From NCBI GenBank assembly GCA_048499435.1, contig JASNZW010000002.1, positions 558,001 to 622,000 of the forward strand: a DNA stretch of 64,000 bases. Reading direction: 5' to 3'. The stretch's first letter is position 1. Every line of letters begins with the position of its first letter. Made by a program: the position numbers and the translations under genes. Source of the stretch: DAOTWC01 sp048499435. Its GTDB lineage: Bacteria; Chloroflexota; Anaerolineae; Aggregatilineales; Phototrophicaceae. Shown in pieces: positions 41,649-49,570 of this stretch. The notes under the pieces were generated by a model. The model was not told the DNA's origin. It ran no database searches and saw only the letters and a list, made by a program, of their open reading frames with translations.

Positions 41649-41671
41649 GCCAGCAGCAGCCGGCTGCTGGC
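41649..41671. terminator. hairpin between convergent genes
   Basis: A perfect 9-bp inverted repeat GCCAGCAGC/GCTGCTGGC with a 5-base loop between the ends of the UPF0173 gene and the patatin gene. T-runs are weak on both sides, so it would be an atypical bidirectional terminator. Confidence 0.5.
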
Positions 41672-41682
41672 CGGCGGTTTCG

Positions 41683-42786
41683 TTACTGAAACGCCGTTTT
41701 GGTCCAGTTCATCGGCGTGATGGCGGGGCGGTCGTGGCCGCCGGTCGTGTCCCAGGGCATCTGGTTCGGGGTGCGCCAGTCAATAGCGCGGGCGTAGGCG
41801 CGCCCCAGCGCCGCCATTACCGTCAGCGCGTCCGGGTCGTTCGAGTCCAGGCTAAGCTCGGCGGGGTCTACCGTCGGCGGGACCGCCACGCCCAGCACGT
41901 CAGCGACGTTGTGGCGCGACAGCAGCGGGTTGTAGCGGCGGAAGTCCACCCGGCCGCGGTAGATGGCGCGGGCGCTGAACGCCTGCTGAAGCGAAGCCTC
42001 GCCCATGCCCGCGCCGATCACATACGGCAGCCATTTGAAAATGGTGTACCGGCCGGCCTCGCCCTCGGCGGTGACCTGGGGCGCGTAGCCGGTCCCCAGT
42101 GAAATGCAGATTACCTCGTTGTCTACAAAGCCGCGCGCCGCGCCGATATACTCCATCGCCTCGGTGAGCGTCGCCAGGCACGGGTTGCCGTACACGCCGA
42201 CGCCGCCGTCCACCAGGTTGCCGCCCACCGGCGGGAAATAGACCGGGGCCGCGCCGCTGGCCGCGACCGCGCCCGACACCGGCCAGCCGCCGAACATGTC
42301 TGCGCCCGGCCCGGCGTTGACGATGTAATAGGTGTTGCCGGTGCGCATGTCCTTGGTGGTCAGCAGCACGATCGCGCGGTCGAGGTCGCGCACTTTCTTG
42401 TCCTTCGCCAGCGGCCCCAGGCCTGCCAGGAACGGCTCAAGCGGGTACAGATAGCGCAGGCCGGTGGCCAGGTAGCGCAGCCAGAAGCCGATGCCGCGCG
42501 GCCCGCCGAAGGCTTTCGGCAGTTGATCCAGGTAGATGGTTTTCAGCATCTCGGTGGCGGTCAGGCCCAGGCCGATGCCGGCGGCGATCACCGCGCCGGT
42601 GCTGGTCCCGCCCACCATGTCGAACAGGTCCTGCACTGGCCTGCCGGTCTGGTCCTCCAGTTCGGCCAGCATGGCGATGCTGATCGCGCCGCGCATGCCG
42701 CCGCCGTCCACGGTCAGAATCGCCTTCTTGCGCCGCCCAGGGTTGAAATCGTACTGTGAAACCGGCTGGAGCGTTTCTTCAGCCAT
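41683..42786 (-). CDS. patatin-like phospholipase
   Basis: 367 residues, a Ser-Asp dyad lipid acyl hydrolase. The oxyanion loop is DGGGMRG (27-33), the nucleophile is S62 in GGTSTGAVIA, and the catalytic Asp is D193 in VDGGVG. No signal peptide is present, so it is cytoplasmic or exported by other means. The start at 42786 is set by GGAGG 7 bases upstream; the ATG two codons earlier overlaps the SD. It stands alone. Confidence 0.93.
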   Translation of the reverse strand: MAEETLQPVSQYDFNPGRRKKAILTVDGGGMRGAISIAMLAELEDQTGRPVQDLFDMVGGTSTGAVIAAGIGLGLTATEMLKTIYLDQLPKAFGGPRGIGFWLRYLATGLRYLYPLEPFLAGLGPLAKDKKVRDLDRAIVLLTTKDMRTGNTYYIVNAGPGADMFGGWPVSGAVAASGAAPVYFPPVGGNLVDGGVGVYGNPCLATLTEAMEYIGAARGFVDNEVICISLGTGYAPQVTAEGEAGRYTIFKWLPYVIGAGMGEASLQQAFSARAIYRGRVDFRRYNPLLSRHNVADVLGVAVPPTVDPAELSLDSNDPDALTVMAALGRAYARAIDWRTPNQMPWDTTGGHDRPAITPMNWTKTAFQ

Positions 42787-42936
42787 CAACATCCCTCCCC
42801 TCTGTCCGTTATATTCACATTAACGCAAAATGGGCGCGTCTGTCACGCGCGCCGGCGCATTGACGCTGTGAACGCGCCTCGTTACACTGGGGGCGCGTTC
42901 ACAGCGGTTTCGCGCTGCTTCTGAAAGGGAAGGGAC

Positions 42937-43809
42937 ATGAAGAAATCCTGGTGGTTGTTTGTGATGGCCCTGCTGGCCGTCGGCATGCTGGTGGGCGGCG
43001 CGGCGTTCGCCCAGGACCTCGCGGGCTATGAGGAAATGACAGTGACGCTCGACAACGAGATCGCCGCGATTGTCGGGCGGCCGCAGGCCGACGGCCCGGT
43101 GCCGGCGGTGGTGCTGCTGCACGGTTTCGCCAGCGTCAAGGACGAGGTCGGCGGCATGTATCAGCGGCTGGCGGCAGAGCTGGGCGCGCGCGGGATCGCC
43201 TCGATCCGCATTGATTTTCGCGGCTGGGGCGAGAGCGGCGGCGGCATGGAAAACAGCACCGTGACCGGCATGGTTGAGGACGCGGCTGTCGCGTATGCGT
43301 ACCTGGCCGGCCAGGATTTCGTTGACCCGGCGCAGATGGGCGTGCTGGGTTTCAGCCTGGGCGGGCGCATCGCGGTTGTGACCGCCGCGCAGAACCCGGA
43401 TTGGTACAAGTCAATGGCGCTGTGGTCAACGGGCGGCAACATTGACCCTATCGAGTTCCAGGGACAGGAAGCCTACGACACGGCGCAGGCTGACGGGCAG
43501 GTCGTCCTGGACCTCGGCTGGCGTGAGGTGACGCTCGGCAGCGGTTTCTTCGACAGCCTGACCGCCTACGATGTTGAGGTTGAGTTCCCGAAATTCGGCG
43601 GCTCGTTCTTTGTCGTGGCCGGGATGGACGACCCCTCGCCCGCTGAATATCTCACCTGGTATCTGGAGCACGCCCAGGGGGAACTGCGCGCCGCGTATGC
43701 GGTTGAGGGCGGGGACCACATCTACCAGGTGCTGACTGAGGACCAGACGATGTCGGACAAGGTGATCCGTGTCACCGCCGACTGGTTCGCGATGACGCTC
43801 GGCGAGTAG
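42937..43809 (+). CDS. secreted alpha/beta hydrolase
   Basis: 290 residues with a signal peptide (KK, hydrophobic core 5-22, likely cleavage after AFA at residue 25). The alpha/beta-hydrolase fold shows the oxyanion HGF (62-64), nucleophile S140 in GFSLGG, an Asp in GMDDPSP and the His in GGDHIYQ. It resembles dienelactone-hydrolase or esterase-type enzymes. The substrate cannot be told. It lies alone between patatin and the decarboxylase. Confidence 0.9.
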   Translation: MKKSWWLFVMALLAVGMLVGGAAFAQDLAGYEEMTVTLDNEIAAIVGRPQADGPVPAVVLLHGFASVKDEVGGMYQRLAAELGARGIASIRIDFRGWGESGGGMENSTVTGMVEDAAVAYAYLAGQDFVDPAQMGVLGFSLGGRIAVVTAAQNPDWYKSMALWSTGGNIDPIEFQGQEAYDTAQADGQVVLDLGWREVTLGSGFFDSLTAYDVEVEFPKFGGSFFVVAGMDDPSPAEYLTWYLEHAQGELRAAYAVEGGDHIYQVLTEDQTMSDKVIRVTADWFAMTLGE

Positions 43810-43973
43810 CCGTCCGCCGGGCGGCGGCTGGGGGGCGCGGCGGCTGGCCGCGTTCCCTGGCTGCCGCCCGCGCTGGCCCGCCTTTGCCGCGCGCGAACGG
43901 GCGGGTCCACCTCACGCTGCGGGCGGCGCTCCGGTACAATATGCGCCTTGCCAACAAGGAGCAGACCCGCGCC

Positions 43974-45449
43974 ATGACCGCTGTTACACCGCTTGACCAG
44001 CACGAAACGCCATACCTCGATGAGCTGCTGGCGGAGAAGAACGCCCGCCACGTCTCGTTTCACATGCCCGGCCACAAGGGCGCGATGCCGCCGAACACCA
44101 AGCTGCTTGACTACTGGGGCGGCAACCTGCACCCGGCGGATGTGGTCGAAACCAACGGCATCATTGACTATCTGCACAGCCCCAGGGGCGCGCTGCTGCG
44201 CGCGCAGCAGTTGGCGGCGGCGGCCTACGGCGCTGACGAAACCTTCTTCCTGATTAACGGCTCGACAGTCGGCAACGTGGCCGAGATCATGACGGCGGCG
44301 CGCGACGGCCAGAAGGTGATCGTGCCGCGCGCCTCGCACCGTTCGGTCTATGGCGGGCTGGTGCTGTCGGGCGCGGTCCCTGTGTATGTCGCGCCGGACT
44401 ATCACCCGCTGGTGGGGTCGGTGCTGGGCGTGGACGCCGACCAGGTGCGGGCGCTGCTGGCGGCCCACCCCGACGCGGTGGGCGTGCACAACACGTCGCC
44501 CAACTACTACGGCTACCTGTCTGACGTCGGCGCGCTGGCGCGGGCGGCCCACGACGCCGGGGCGCTGCTGCTGGTGGATGAGGCGCACGGCTCGCACCTG
44601 CGCTTCCACCCTGATCTGCCGCCGGCGGCGGTTGAGCGCGGCGCGGACCTGATCGTGCAGAGCACGCACAAGACGCAGGGCGCGCTGACGCAGACCTCCA
44701 TGCTGCACCTGTGCGGCGCGCGCGCCGACCGGTCGCGCCTGGCGCAAAGCCTGGCCGTCCTTCAGTCGTCGTCGCCCAATTCGATTCTGCTGGCCTCGCT
44801 GGACGCGGCGCGGATGCAGATGGCGACTGAGGGCGAACGCCTGCTGGCGGGCGTTGTGCAGCTCGCGGGCCACGCCCGCGCGGCGGTGCGCGCCATACCC
44901 GGCCTGTGGTGCTACGGCGACGACCTGGTGGGCGCGCACGGCGTTTACGCCTGCGACCCAACCAAGCTGGTGATTCGCGTCAGCGACCTGGGCCTGACGG
45001 GGCTGGCGGTGTCGTTCCGGCTGCGGCGTGAGTTCGGCCAGGATGTCGAATTCGCTGACCTTCAGCACATCATCTGCTCGCTCACCATCGGCGACGACGA
45101 AGCCAGCGTCGGGGCGCTGCTGCGCGCGCTGCGGGCGATCAGCGCCAGCGCGCCGCCCGCCCCTGCGCCGCTGAACATCATGCCGCCGCCCGCCGGCCTG
45201 CCGGAAATGGCGCTGACGCCGCGCGCGGCCACGTTCGCGCCGTCGCGCCGCGTGCCTATCGAACAGTCGGTGGGCGAGGTGTGCGCCGAGAGCATCATCC
45301 CGTACCCGCCGGGCATCCCGATGCTGGTCCCTGGCGAGCGCATCGCCCGCGAGCATCTTGACTATCTGGCGTATATCGTCGGCCAGCAGATGGCCGTCGT
45401 TGGCCCGGAGGACAGGACGCTGCGCAGCGTGCGCGTCGTCCAGGCGTGA
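43974..45449 (+). CDS. Orn/Lys/Arg decarboxylase (arginine decarboxylase SpeA-like, short type)
   Basis: PLP enzyme of aspartate-aminotransferase fold, 491 residues, similar in length to the Bacillus-type SpeA rather than the approximately 700-residue enterobacterial enzymes. It contains FHMPGHKGAMPP, the PLP lysine K233 in STHKTQGALTQTS, and VDEAHGSHLRF. The C-terminal domain shows PYPPGIPMLVPGE, typical of the family. The likely role is polyamine (agmatine or cadaverine) synthesis; the substrate is not resolved. AAGGAG lies 12 bases before the ATG; an in-frame ATG at 43941 is a possible alternative. Confidence 0.92.
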   Translation: MTAVTPLDQHETPYLDELLAEKNARHVSFHMPGHKGAMPPNTKLLDYWGGNLHPADVVETNGIIDYLHSPRGALLRAQQLAAAAYGADETFFLINGSTVGNVAEIMTAARDGQKVIVPRASHRSVYGGLVLSGAVPVYVAPDYHPLVGSVLGVDADQVRALLAAHPDAVGVHNTSPNYYGYLSDVGALARAAHDAGALLLVDEAHGSHLRFHPDLPPAAVERGADLIVQSTHKTQGALTQTSMLHLCGARADRSRLAQSLAVLQSSSPNSILLASLDAARMQMATEGERLLAGVVQLAGHARAAVRAIPGLWCYGDDLVGAHGVYACDPTKLVIRVSDLGLTGLAVSFRLRREFGQDVEFADLQHIICSLTIGDDEASVGALLRALRAISASAPPAPAPLNIMPPPAGLPEMALTPRAATFAPSRRVPIEQSVGEVCAESIIPYPPGIPMLVPGERIAREHLDYLAYIVGQQMAVVGPEDRTLRSVRVVQA

Positions 45450-45468
45450 GCGGGCGGCCCGCCCGCCG

Positions 45469-46536
45469 CTATCTGATCCGGCTCCACGTGCCGGTGTCGC
45501 CGCCAGAGAAGCGGTAAACGCCGGCGGGCGTGTCAATGTAGAAGGGGCCGCCTTCCTCAAACTGGATGGTGCGCTGGCTTTCGTCGATGTTGGCCGTGCC
45601 CCAGCCGATCTGGCTCTGCCAGGTCCCTACCGGGGCCAGGGTGTTGAGGAAGGCCCAGCGGAACACGCGCTGCGGCTGGAACAGGCCGGCTGGCGAGGCG
45701 TCGAACGGCAGGTCAGCGCCGTTCCAGCCGTTCAGCGCCGACGTGTAGCGGCTGCCGTCGTTCTGCAGGCCGTAGATGCGGTTGAGGCCGTTGGCGTTGA
45801 CGAAGATCATCAGCCCGCGCTCGAACGACTGGAACGCGCCCGGCCCGATCGCGCCGACGGCGGTCGGGCAGCCGCTGCCGGGCGGCGCGAACTCGTTGCC
45901 GAAGAACCAGGCGACGGCGCAGGTCAGCGTGATGGGCAGCGAGCGCGAGGTTTCCTGCCCGCCGCGGATCGCCACCAGCCGGTAGATCACGACGCGCCCC
46001 TGGTCGCCGGGCACGGTCACGGCGAGCTGGCCACTGGGGACCACCGGGAAGGTTTGCGTGACCGCGCCCTGCTGGTTAAGCTGGTCTATGCGGGCGCTGT
46101 CAGCGGCGGCTGTCCACGACAGCGTGATGCTGGTGTTGGCGGCTACGGTGGTGGCGGTGGCGGTGAAGCTGAGAATCTCCGGCGCGGTCGGCGTCGCCGT
46201 CGCGACCGGCGTGTCGGTGGCGGTGGGCGTGCTGGTGGCCGTCGGCGGCGGGGTGAGCGTAAAGGTAGGTGTGACGGAGGACGTGACCGTCACGGACGGC
46301 GTGGGCGTGAGCGTGGTTGTCGGCGTGTCGGTCGCCGTTGGCGAGGGCGTGTCGGTCGGCGTCGGCGTGGACGTGGGGCGGTCGGTCGGCGGCGGCGTGT
46401 CGCTGGGGGTGAGCGTGGGCAGGTTGGCGAGGGTTGGCAGCGCGCCCAGCGCCTCCGGCTCCTGCGGCTGGCAGGCTACCAGCAGCGCAGCGGCCATAAA
46501 CACGAACAGCAGCCAGAGCTTCGAACGGTATGCCAC
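45469..46536 (-). CDS. lipoprotein with Thr/Pro-rich linker
   Basis: 355 residues. The signal peptide ends in a lipobox (LLVAC, Cys22), so the protein is probably membrane anchored. Residues about 35-120 are a low-complexity Thr/Pro/Ser linker (TPTDTPSPTATDT-like), encoded by imperfect short DNA repeats. A beta-sandwich-like region (TATATTVAANTSITLSWTAA) and a conserved-looking C-terminal domain with repeated Trp/Gly follow. I do not know its function. Such linker lipoproteins are common in Anaerolineae-like genomes. It is divergent from the M14-like lipoprotein. Confidence 0.85.
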   Translation of the reverse strand: MAYRSKLWLLFVFMAAALLVACQPQEPEALGALPTLANLPTLTPSDTPPPTDRPTSTPTPTDTPSPTATDTPTTTLTPTPSVTVTSSVTPTFTLTPPPTATSTPTATDTPVATATPTAPEILSFTATATTVAANTSITLSWTAAADSARIDQLNQQGAVTQTFPVVPSGQLAVTVPGDQGRVVIYRLVAIRGGQETSRSLPITLTCAVAWFFGNEFAPPGSGCPTAVGAIGPGAFQSFERGLMIFVNANGLNRIYGLQNDGSRYTSALNGWNGADLPFDASPAGLFQPQRVFRWAFLNTLAPVGTWQSQIGWGTANIDESQRTIQFEEGGPFYIDTPAGVYRFSGGDTGTWSRIR

Positions 46537-46568
46537 AGCCCACCTCCGCCAATCAGGGAGTTCAGTGT

Positions 46569-47540
46569 ATGCGCGCGCGACAGCGTTTGTTGTTTATTAG
46601 CATCTTAATGATACTCGCAAGTGCGGCGGCGTGCCAGCAGACTTTCAGCCCACAGCCCACGCCGACCGCCGCCCACGCCACGCCGCGCGCGCTGCTGCTG
46701 AGCGCCACCCAGGCGCCGCGCGCGATCGGCGGGCAGCCGCCGCCCGCCAGCGCCGCGCCGCTGCCGGACACGGCGGCCAGGGCGTCGGCCACGCCGCTGA
46801 TTGACCCGCGCCCGCTGACGCTCACCGCGCCGGCGGCGCTGCCGCCCGGCTGGTTCGAGGTGGGGCGCTCGGCTGAGGGGCGGGCGATCATGGCGCGGCG
46901 CTTTGGCGATGGCCCGCGCGCGCTGCTGCTGGTGGGCGGCCTGCACGGCGGCTGGGAGGCCAACACCGTCGCGCTGGTCGAGGAACTGATCGCCCATTTC
47001 GAGGCCAACCCCGCCGACGTGCTGCCAGGGCTGGCGCTGGTGCTGGTCCCGGCGGCCAACCCGGACGGCCTGGCGCGCGGCCATGAGGCCGACAGCCGCT
47101 TCAACGCGCGCGGCGTGGACCTCAACCGCAACTGGGGCTGCGAGTGGTCAGCCGAGGCCGTGTGGCGCGACCAGCCGGTAGACCCCGGCCCGCGCCCGTT
47201 CTCCGAGCCGGAGACGCAGGCGCTGGCGGCGCTGGTGCGGGCGCTTCAGCCGGGGGCGGCGCTGTTCTACCACAGCGCGGCGGGCGGCGTGTTCGCAGGA
47301 AGCTGTCAGGAAGATCACGGCTCAGCGCGGCTGGCGCAGCTCGTGGGCGAGGCCGCCGGCTACAGCTACGGCCAGCCGTTCAGCGCCTACCCGGTCACCG
47401 GGACCGCCGCCTCATGGGTGGATGGGCAGGGCATCCCGGCGGCGGATGTTGAGCTGCAAAGCAGCCGCAACAGCGAGTTCGCGCGCAACCTGGCGGGCGT
47501 GCTGGCGCTGCAGCGCTGGCTGGCGGACGGCGGCGGCTGA
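46569..47540 (+). CDS. lipoprotein M14-family zinc carboxypeptidase
   Basis: 323 residues with a lipoprotein signal (ILASAAAC, Cys22). M14 zinc ligands are visible as HxxE in GGLHGGWEAN and a later His in LFYHSAAGG. The substrate-binding DLNRNWG motif and the catalytic Glu in DVELQSS are present. It is likely an exported peptidase acting on peptides or cell-wall fragments. GGGAG lies about 9 bases before the ATG at 46569. A Thr/Pro/Ala-rich stretch links the anchor to the catalytic domain. Confidence 0.88.
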   Translation: MRARQRLLFISILMILASAAACQQTFSPQPTPTAAHATPRALLLSATQAPRAIGGQPPPASAAPLPDTAARASATPLIDPRPLTLTAPAALPPGWFEVGRSAEGRAIMARRFGDGPRALLLVGGLHGGWEANTVALVEELIAHFEANPADVLPGLALVLVPAANPDGLARGHEADSRFNARGVDLNRNWGCEWSAEAVWRDQPVDPGPRPFSEPETQALAALVRALQPGAALFYHSAAGGVFAGSCQEDHGSARLAQLVGEAAGYSYGQPFSAYPVTGTAASWVDGQGIPAADVELQSSRNSEFARNLAGVLALQRWLADGGG

Positions 47541-47545
47541 GCGGC

Positions 47546-48715
47546 TCAGCCCGCCCCGCTGATCTCCCACAGCACGATTTCCGGCGGGCACAGGAAGCGG
47601 GCGCGCGGCGCGCCCAGCCCCTCCAGGCCGACGCCGCGCGCGGTGTAGAGCGTCGTCGCGCCCAGCTCGTAGCGGCCCATAATAAAGCGCTGGCCCAGGT
47701 GGCTGCTGGAGAAGAACGCCCCCAGCAGCGGCAGGCGGATCTGCCCGCCGTGTGTGTGGCCGCACAGGTAGAGGTCAATGCCGGCGTCGTTGGCCTCCGG
47801 CGCGATGTCTGGCGGGTGCATCAGCAGCAGGTTAAGGCCGTCCGGCAGCGGCGGCGGCGCCATGTGCGCCAGCCGCGCCCGGTCGCGCGTCATGTCGTGC
47901 GTCACCACCAGCCCCAGGATGTTCAGCGGGCCGCCGGGCGTGGGCACGGCGGCCCACTCGTTCGGCAGCAGCGTGAGGTTGTCCAGCCCGCGCACGAACG
48001 CGCGCACCCGGTCCAGCGGCTCCACCAGCGGCGTGCCGGAAACGCAGTACACGCCCAGCGGCGCGGCCCACGCGCCGATCACCTCACGGATGGCGCGCTC
48101 GGCTTCCGGGTCGTGCGTGTTGGACAGGTTGACGAAGTCGCCGGTGAACACGATGATGTCCGGCTTCAGGTCACGGATAAGCTGGTTGAGGTGGCGCTCG
48201 CGCGGGGTAACGCGCTCGATGTGCAGGTCGCCCACCTGGAGCAGGCGCAGCGGCGGCGCGGCGGCGTCCCATTTCGGCGTGATGTAGGTTTGATGTGTCA
48301 CGCCCAGGCGGAACGGCTCAACCCAGGTGGCGTAGACGGCCAGCGCGGTGACGGCGGCCAGCAGCAGCAGCGCCAGCGGCCAGGGCGCGCCCGCCAGCCC
48401 CAGCGCGCTCAGCAGCGCGGCCAGCAGCAGCGCCAGCGCCAGCGCCGTCGGGCGGTCAGGGCCGAAGCTGCGCCCGGTGCGCGGCAGCGCCCACAGCGCG
48501 CCCCAGTTGAACAGGCTGACGGCCAGGTAAGCGGCGGCCAGCAGCGGCGCGTCAGCGGCGGCCGCGCCCGCGCCCCAGGCCAGCGCGACCAGCGCCGCGC
48601 ACCCGCCGATCAGCAGCGCCAGCAGCGCCGGGGGGATGCCTTGCAGCCGGTTGGTCTGCACCAGCAGCGTGTGCAGGGCGGTGTGCTCCAGCGGGTCAAC
48701 GGTGGTTTCAGTCAT
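47546..48715 (-). CDS. membrane metallophosphoesterase (YkuE/YaeI-like)
   Basis: 389 residues. The N-terminal 150 residues carry about four hydrophobic helices. The calcineurin-like domain has QVGDLHIE, FTGDFVNLSNTHD, and GHTHGGQIRLP as metal ligands. Such enzymes act on the outer face of the membrane on phosphoesters; the substrate is unknown. The ATG at 48715 was chosen because the longer frame (to 48751) lacks an SD. It converges on the M14 gene, with only 5 bases between stops. Confidence 0.9.
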   Translation of the reverse strand: MTETTVDPLEHTALHTLLVQTNRLQGIPPALLALLIGGCAALVALAWGAGAAAADAPLLAAAYLAVSLFNWGALWALPRTGRSFGPDRPTALALALLLAALLSALGLAGAPWPLALLLLAAVTALAVYATWVEPFRLGVTHQTYITPKWDAAAPPLRLLQVGDLHIERVTPRERHLNQLIRDLKPDIIVFTGDFVNLSNTHDPEAERAIREVIGAWAAPLGVYCVSGTPLVEPLDRVRAFVRGLDNLTLLPNEWAAVPTPGGPLNILGLVVTHDMTRDRARLAHMAPPPLPDGLNLLLMHPPDIAPEANDAGIDLYLCGHTHGGQIRLPLLGAFFSSSHLGQRFIMGRYELGATTLYTARGVGLEGLGAPRARFLCPPEIVLWEISGAG

Positions 48716-48797
48716 GCGGGGCGCCTTTCTGCGCGGCCAGGCTAACCACACACTATCTTACTGCCCGCCGCGCCGCCTGTTAAGCGCGCGAATCATA

Positions 48798-48819
48798 ACG
48801 GCGGGGGTCAGCCCGCCGT
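48798..48819 (-). terminator. hairpin downstream of the SdrB-like membrane protein gene
   Basis: An 8-bp inverted repeat ACGGCGGG/CCCGCCGT with a 6-base loop, 36 bases past the stop of the 48855-49550 gene on the minus strand. Only a weak T-rich tail (TTATGATT) follows. Confidence 0.4.
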
Positions 48820-48854
48820 CCTGGGGATACGAACCTGCTGTTACAGCCAGCGCG

Positions 48855-49550
48855 CTACGGCTGCTGGTCGTCCTCGTGTTCAATCGCCAGCGCGTCAGCC
48901 AGATACTCGTCCGACACGGCGTTGACCGGCGGCAGCGTGCCCGCGCCGGTGGTCGGCGGGCGGCGGGCGGGCATGGCGGGCATGGCGGCCCGCGCGGCCG
49001 GACGGGGCCGCAGCGCCAGCAGGTAGACGAGCACGCCCAGCGCGGCCAGCAGCGCCATCACCAGCAGCGCGCCCAGCAGCGCCAGGCCGATGCGCAGCGG
49101 GCCGCTGGCGGGCAGGGTGAAGGCCGCGTCGGCGGCCGCGGTTGGGGCGGCAGCGGCGGCCAGCGTGTCAGCGCGGCGCGCGCCGTACTCGACGACTGTC
49201 GGCAGCGTGCCCTCGCCGATCGCCGCTGTCACGGTGTCGGGCGTGGTGGGCACATAGACCGCGCTGGTGATCTGCATCGAGTACTGGCCCGCTGGCAGGA
49301 ACTGAAAGCAGATCACGCCCTGCGCGGCGGTGGGCGAATCGTCCATCAGGGCGCTGGCGATCACGATGCCGCCCGCGTCAATCAGCGCGGCGGCGATATC
49401 GCGCGTGATGAACGGCTCGCCGGGGTCAAGCTGTTGGTTAGCGTTGCGGTCCTCATAGGCGCGCACGCAGAACTGTCCGCCGGTCTGCGCGGCGACCGGC
49501 CCGGCCAGCGCCAGCAGCGCCAGCGCCGCAATTGTCAGGTTTTGCCGCAT
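48855..49550 (-). CDS. exported single-TM protein with SdrD-B-like domain
   Basis: 231 residues with a signal peptide (cleavage near VAAQ, about 21). The mature part resembles an SdrD-B/Cna-B-like domain, with CVRAYEDRNANQQLDPGEP and FLPAGQYSMQI. A C-terminal TM (about 150-175) and a cytoplasmic Pro/Ala-rich tail follow. It lies 20 bases after the LysM gene and shares the same domain style (CALVFNDANRNRIQEPDE there), so the two were probably formed from one module and act together. The function is unknown. Confidence 0.8.
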   Translation of the reverse strand: MRQNLTIAALALLALAGPVAAQTGGQFCVRAYEDRNANQQLDPGEPFITRDIAAALIDAGGIVIASALMDDSPTAAQGVICFQFLPAGQYSMQITSAVYVPTTPDTVTAAIGEGTLPTVVEYGARRADTLAAAAAPTAAADAAFTLPASGPLRIGLALLGALLVMALLAALGVLVYLLALRPRPAARAAMPAMPARRPPTTGAGTLPPVNAVSDEYLADALAIEHEDDQQP

Positions 49551-49570
49551 CGCGTTCGCCTTTCCGCCTG

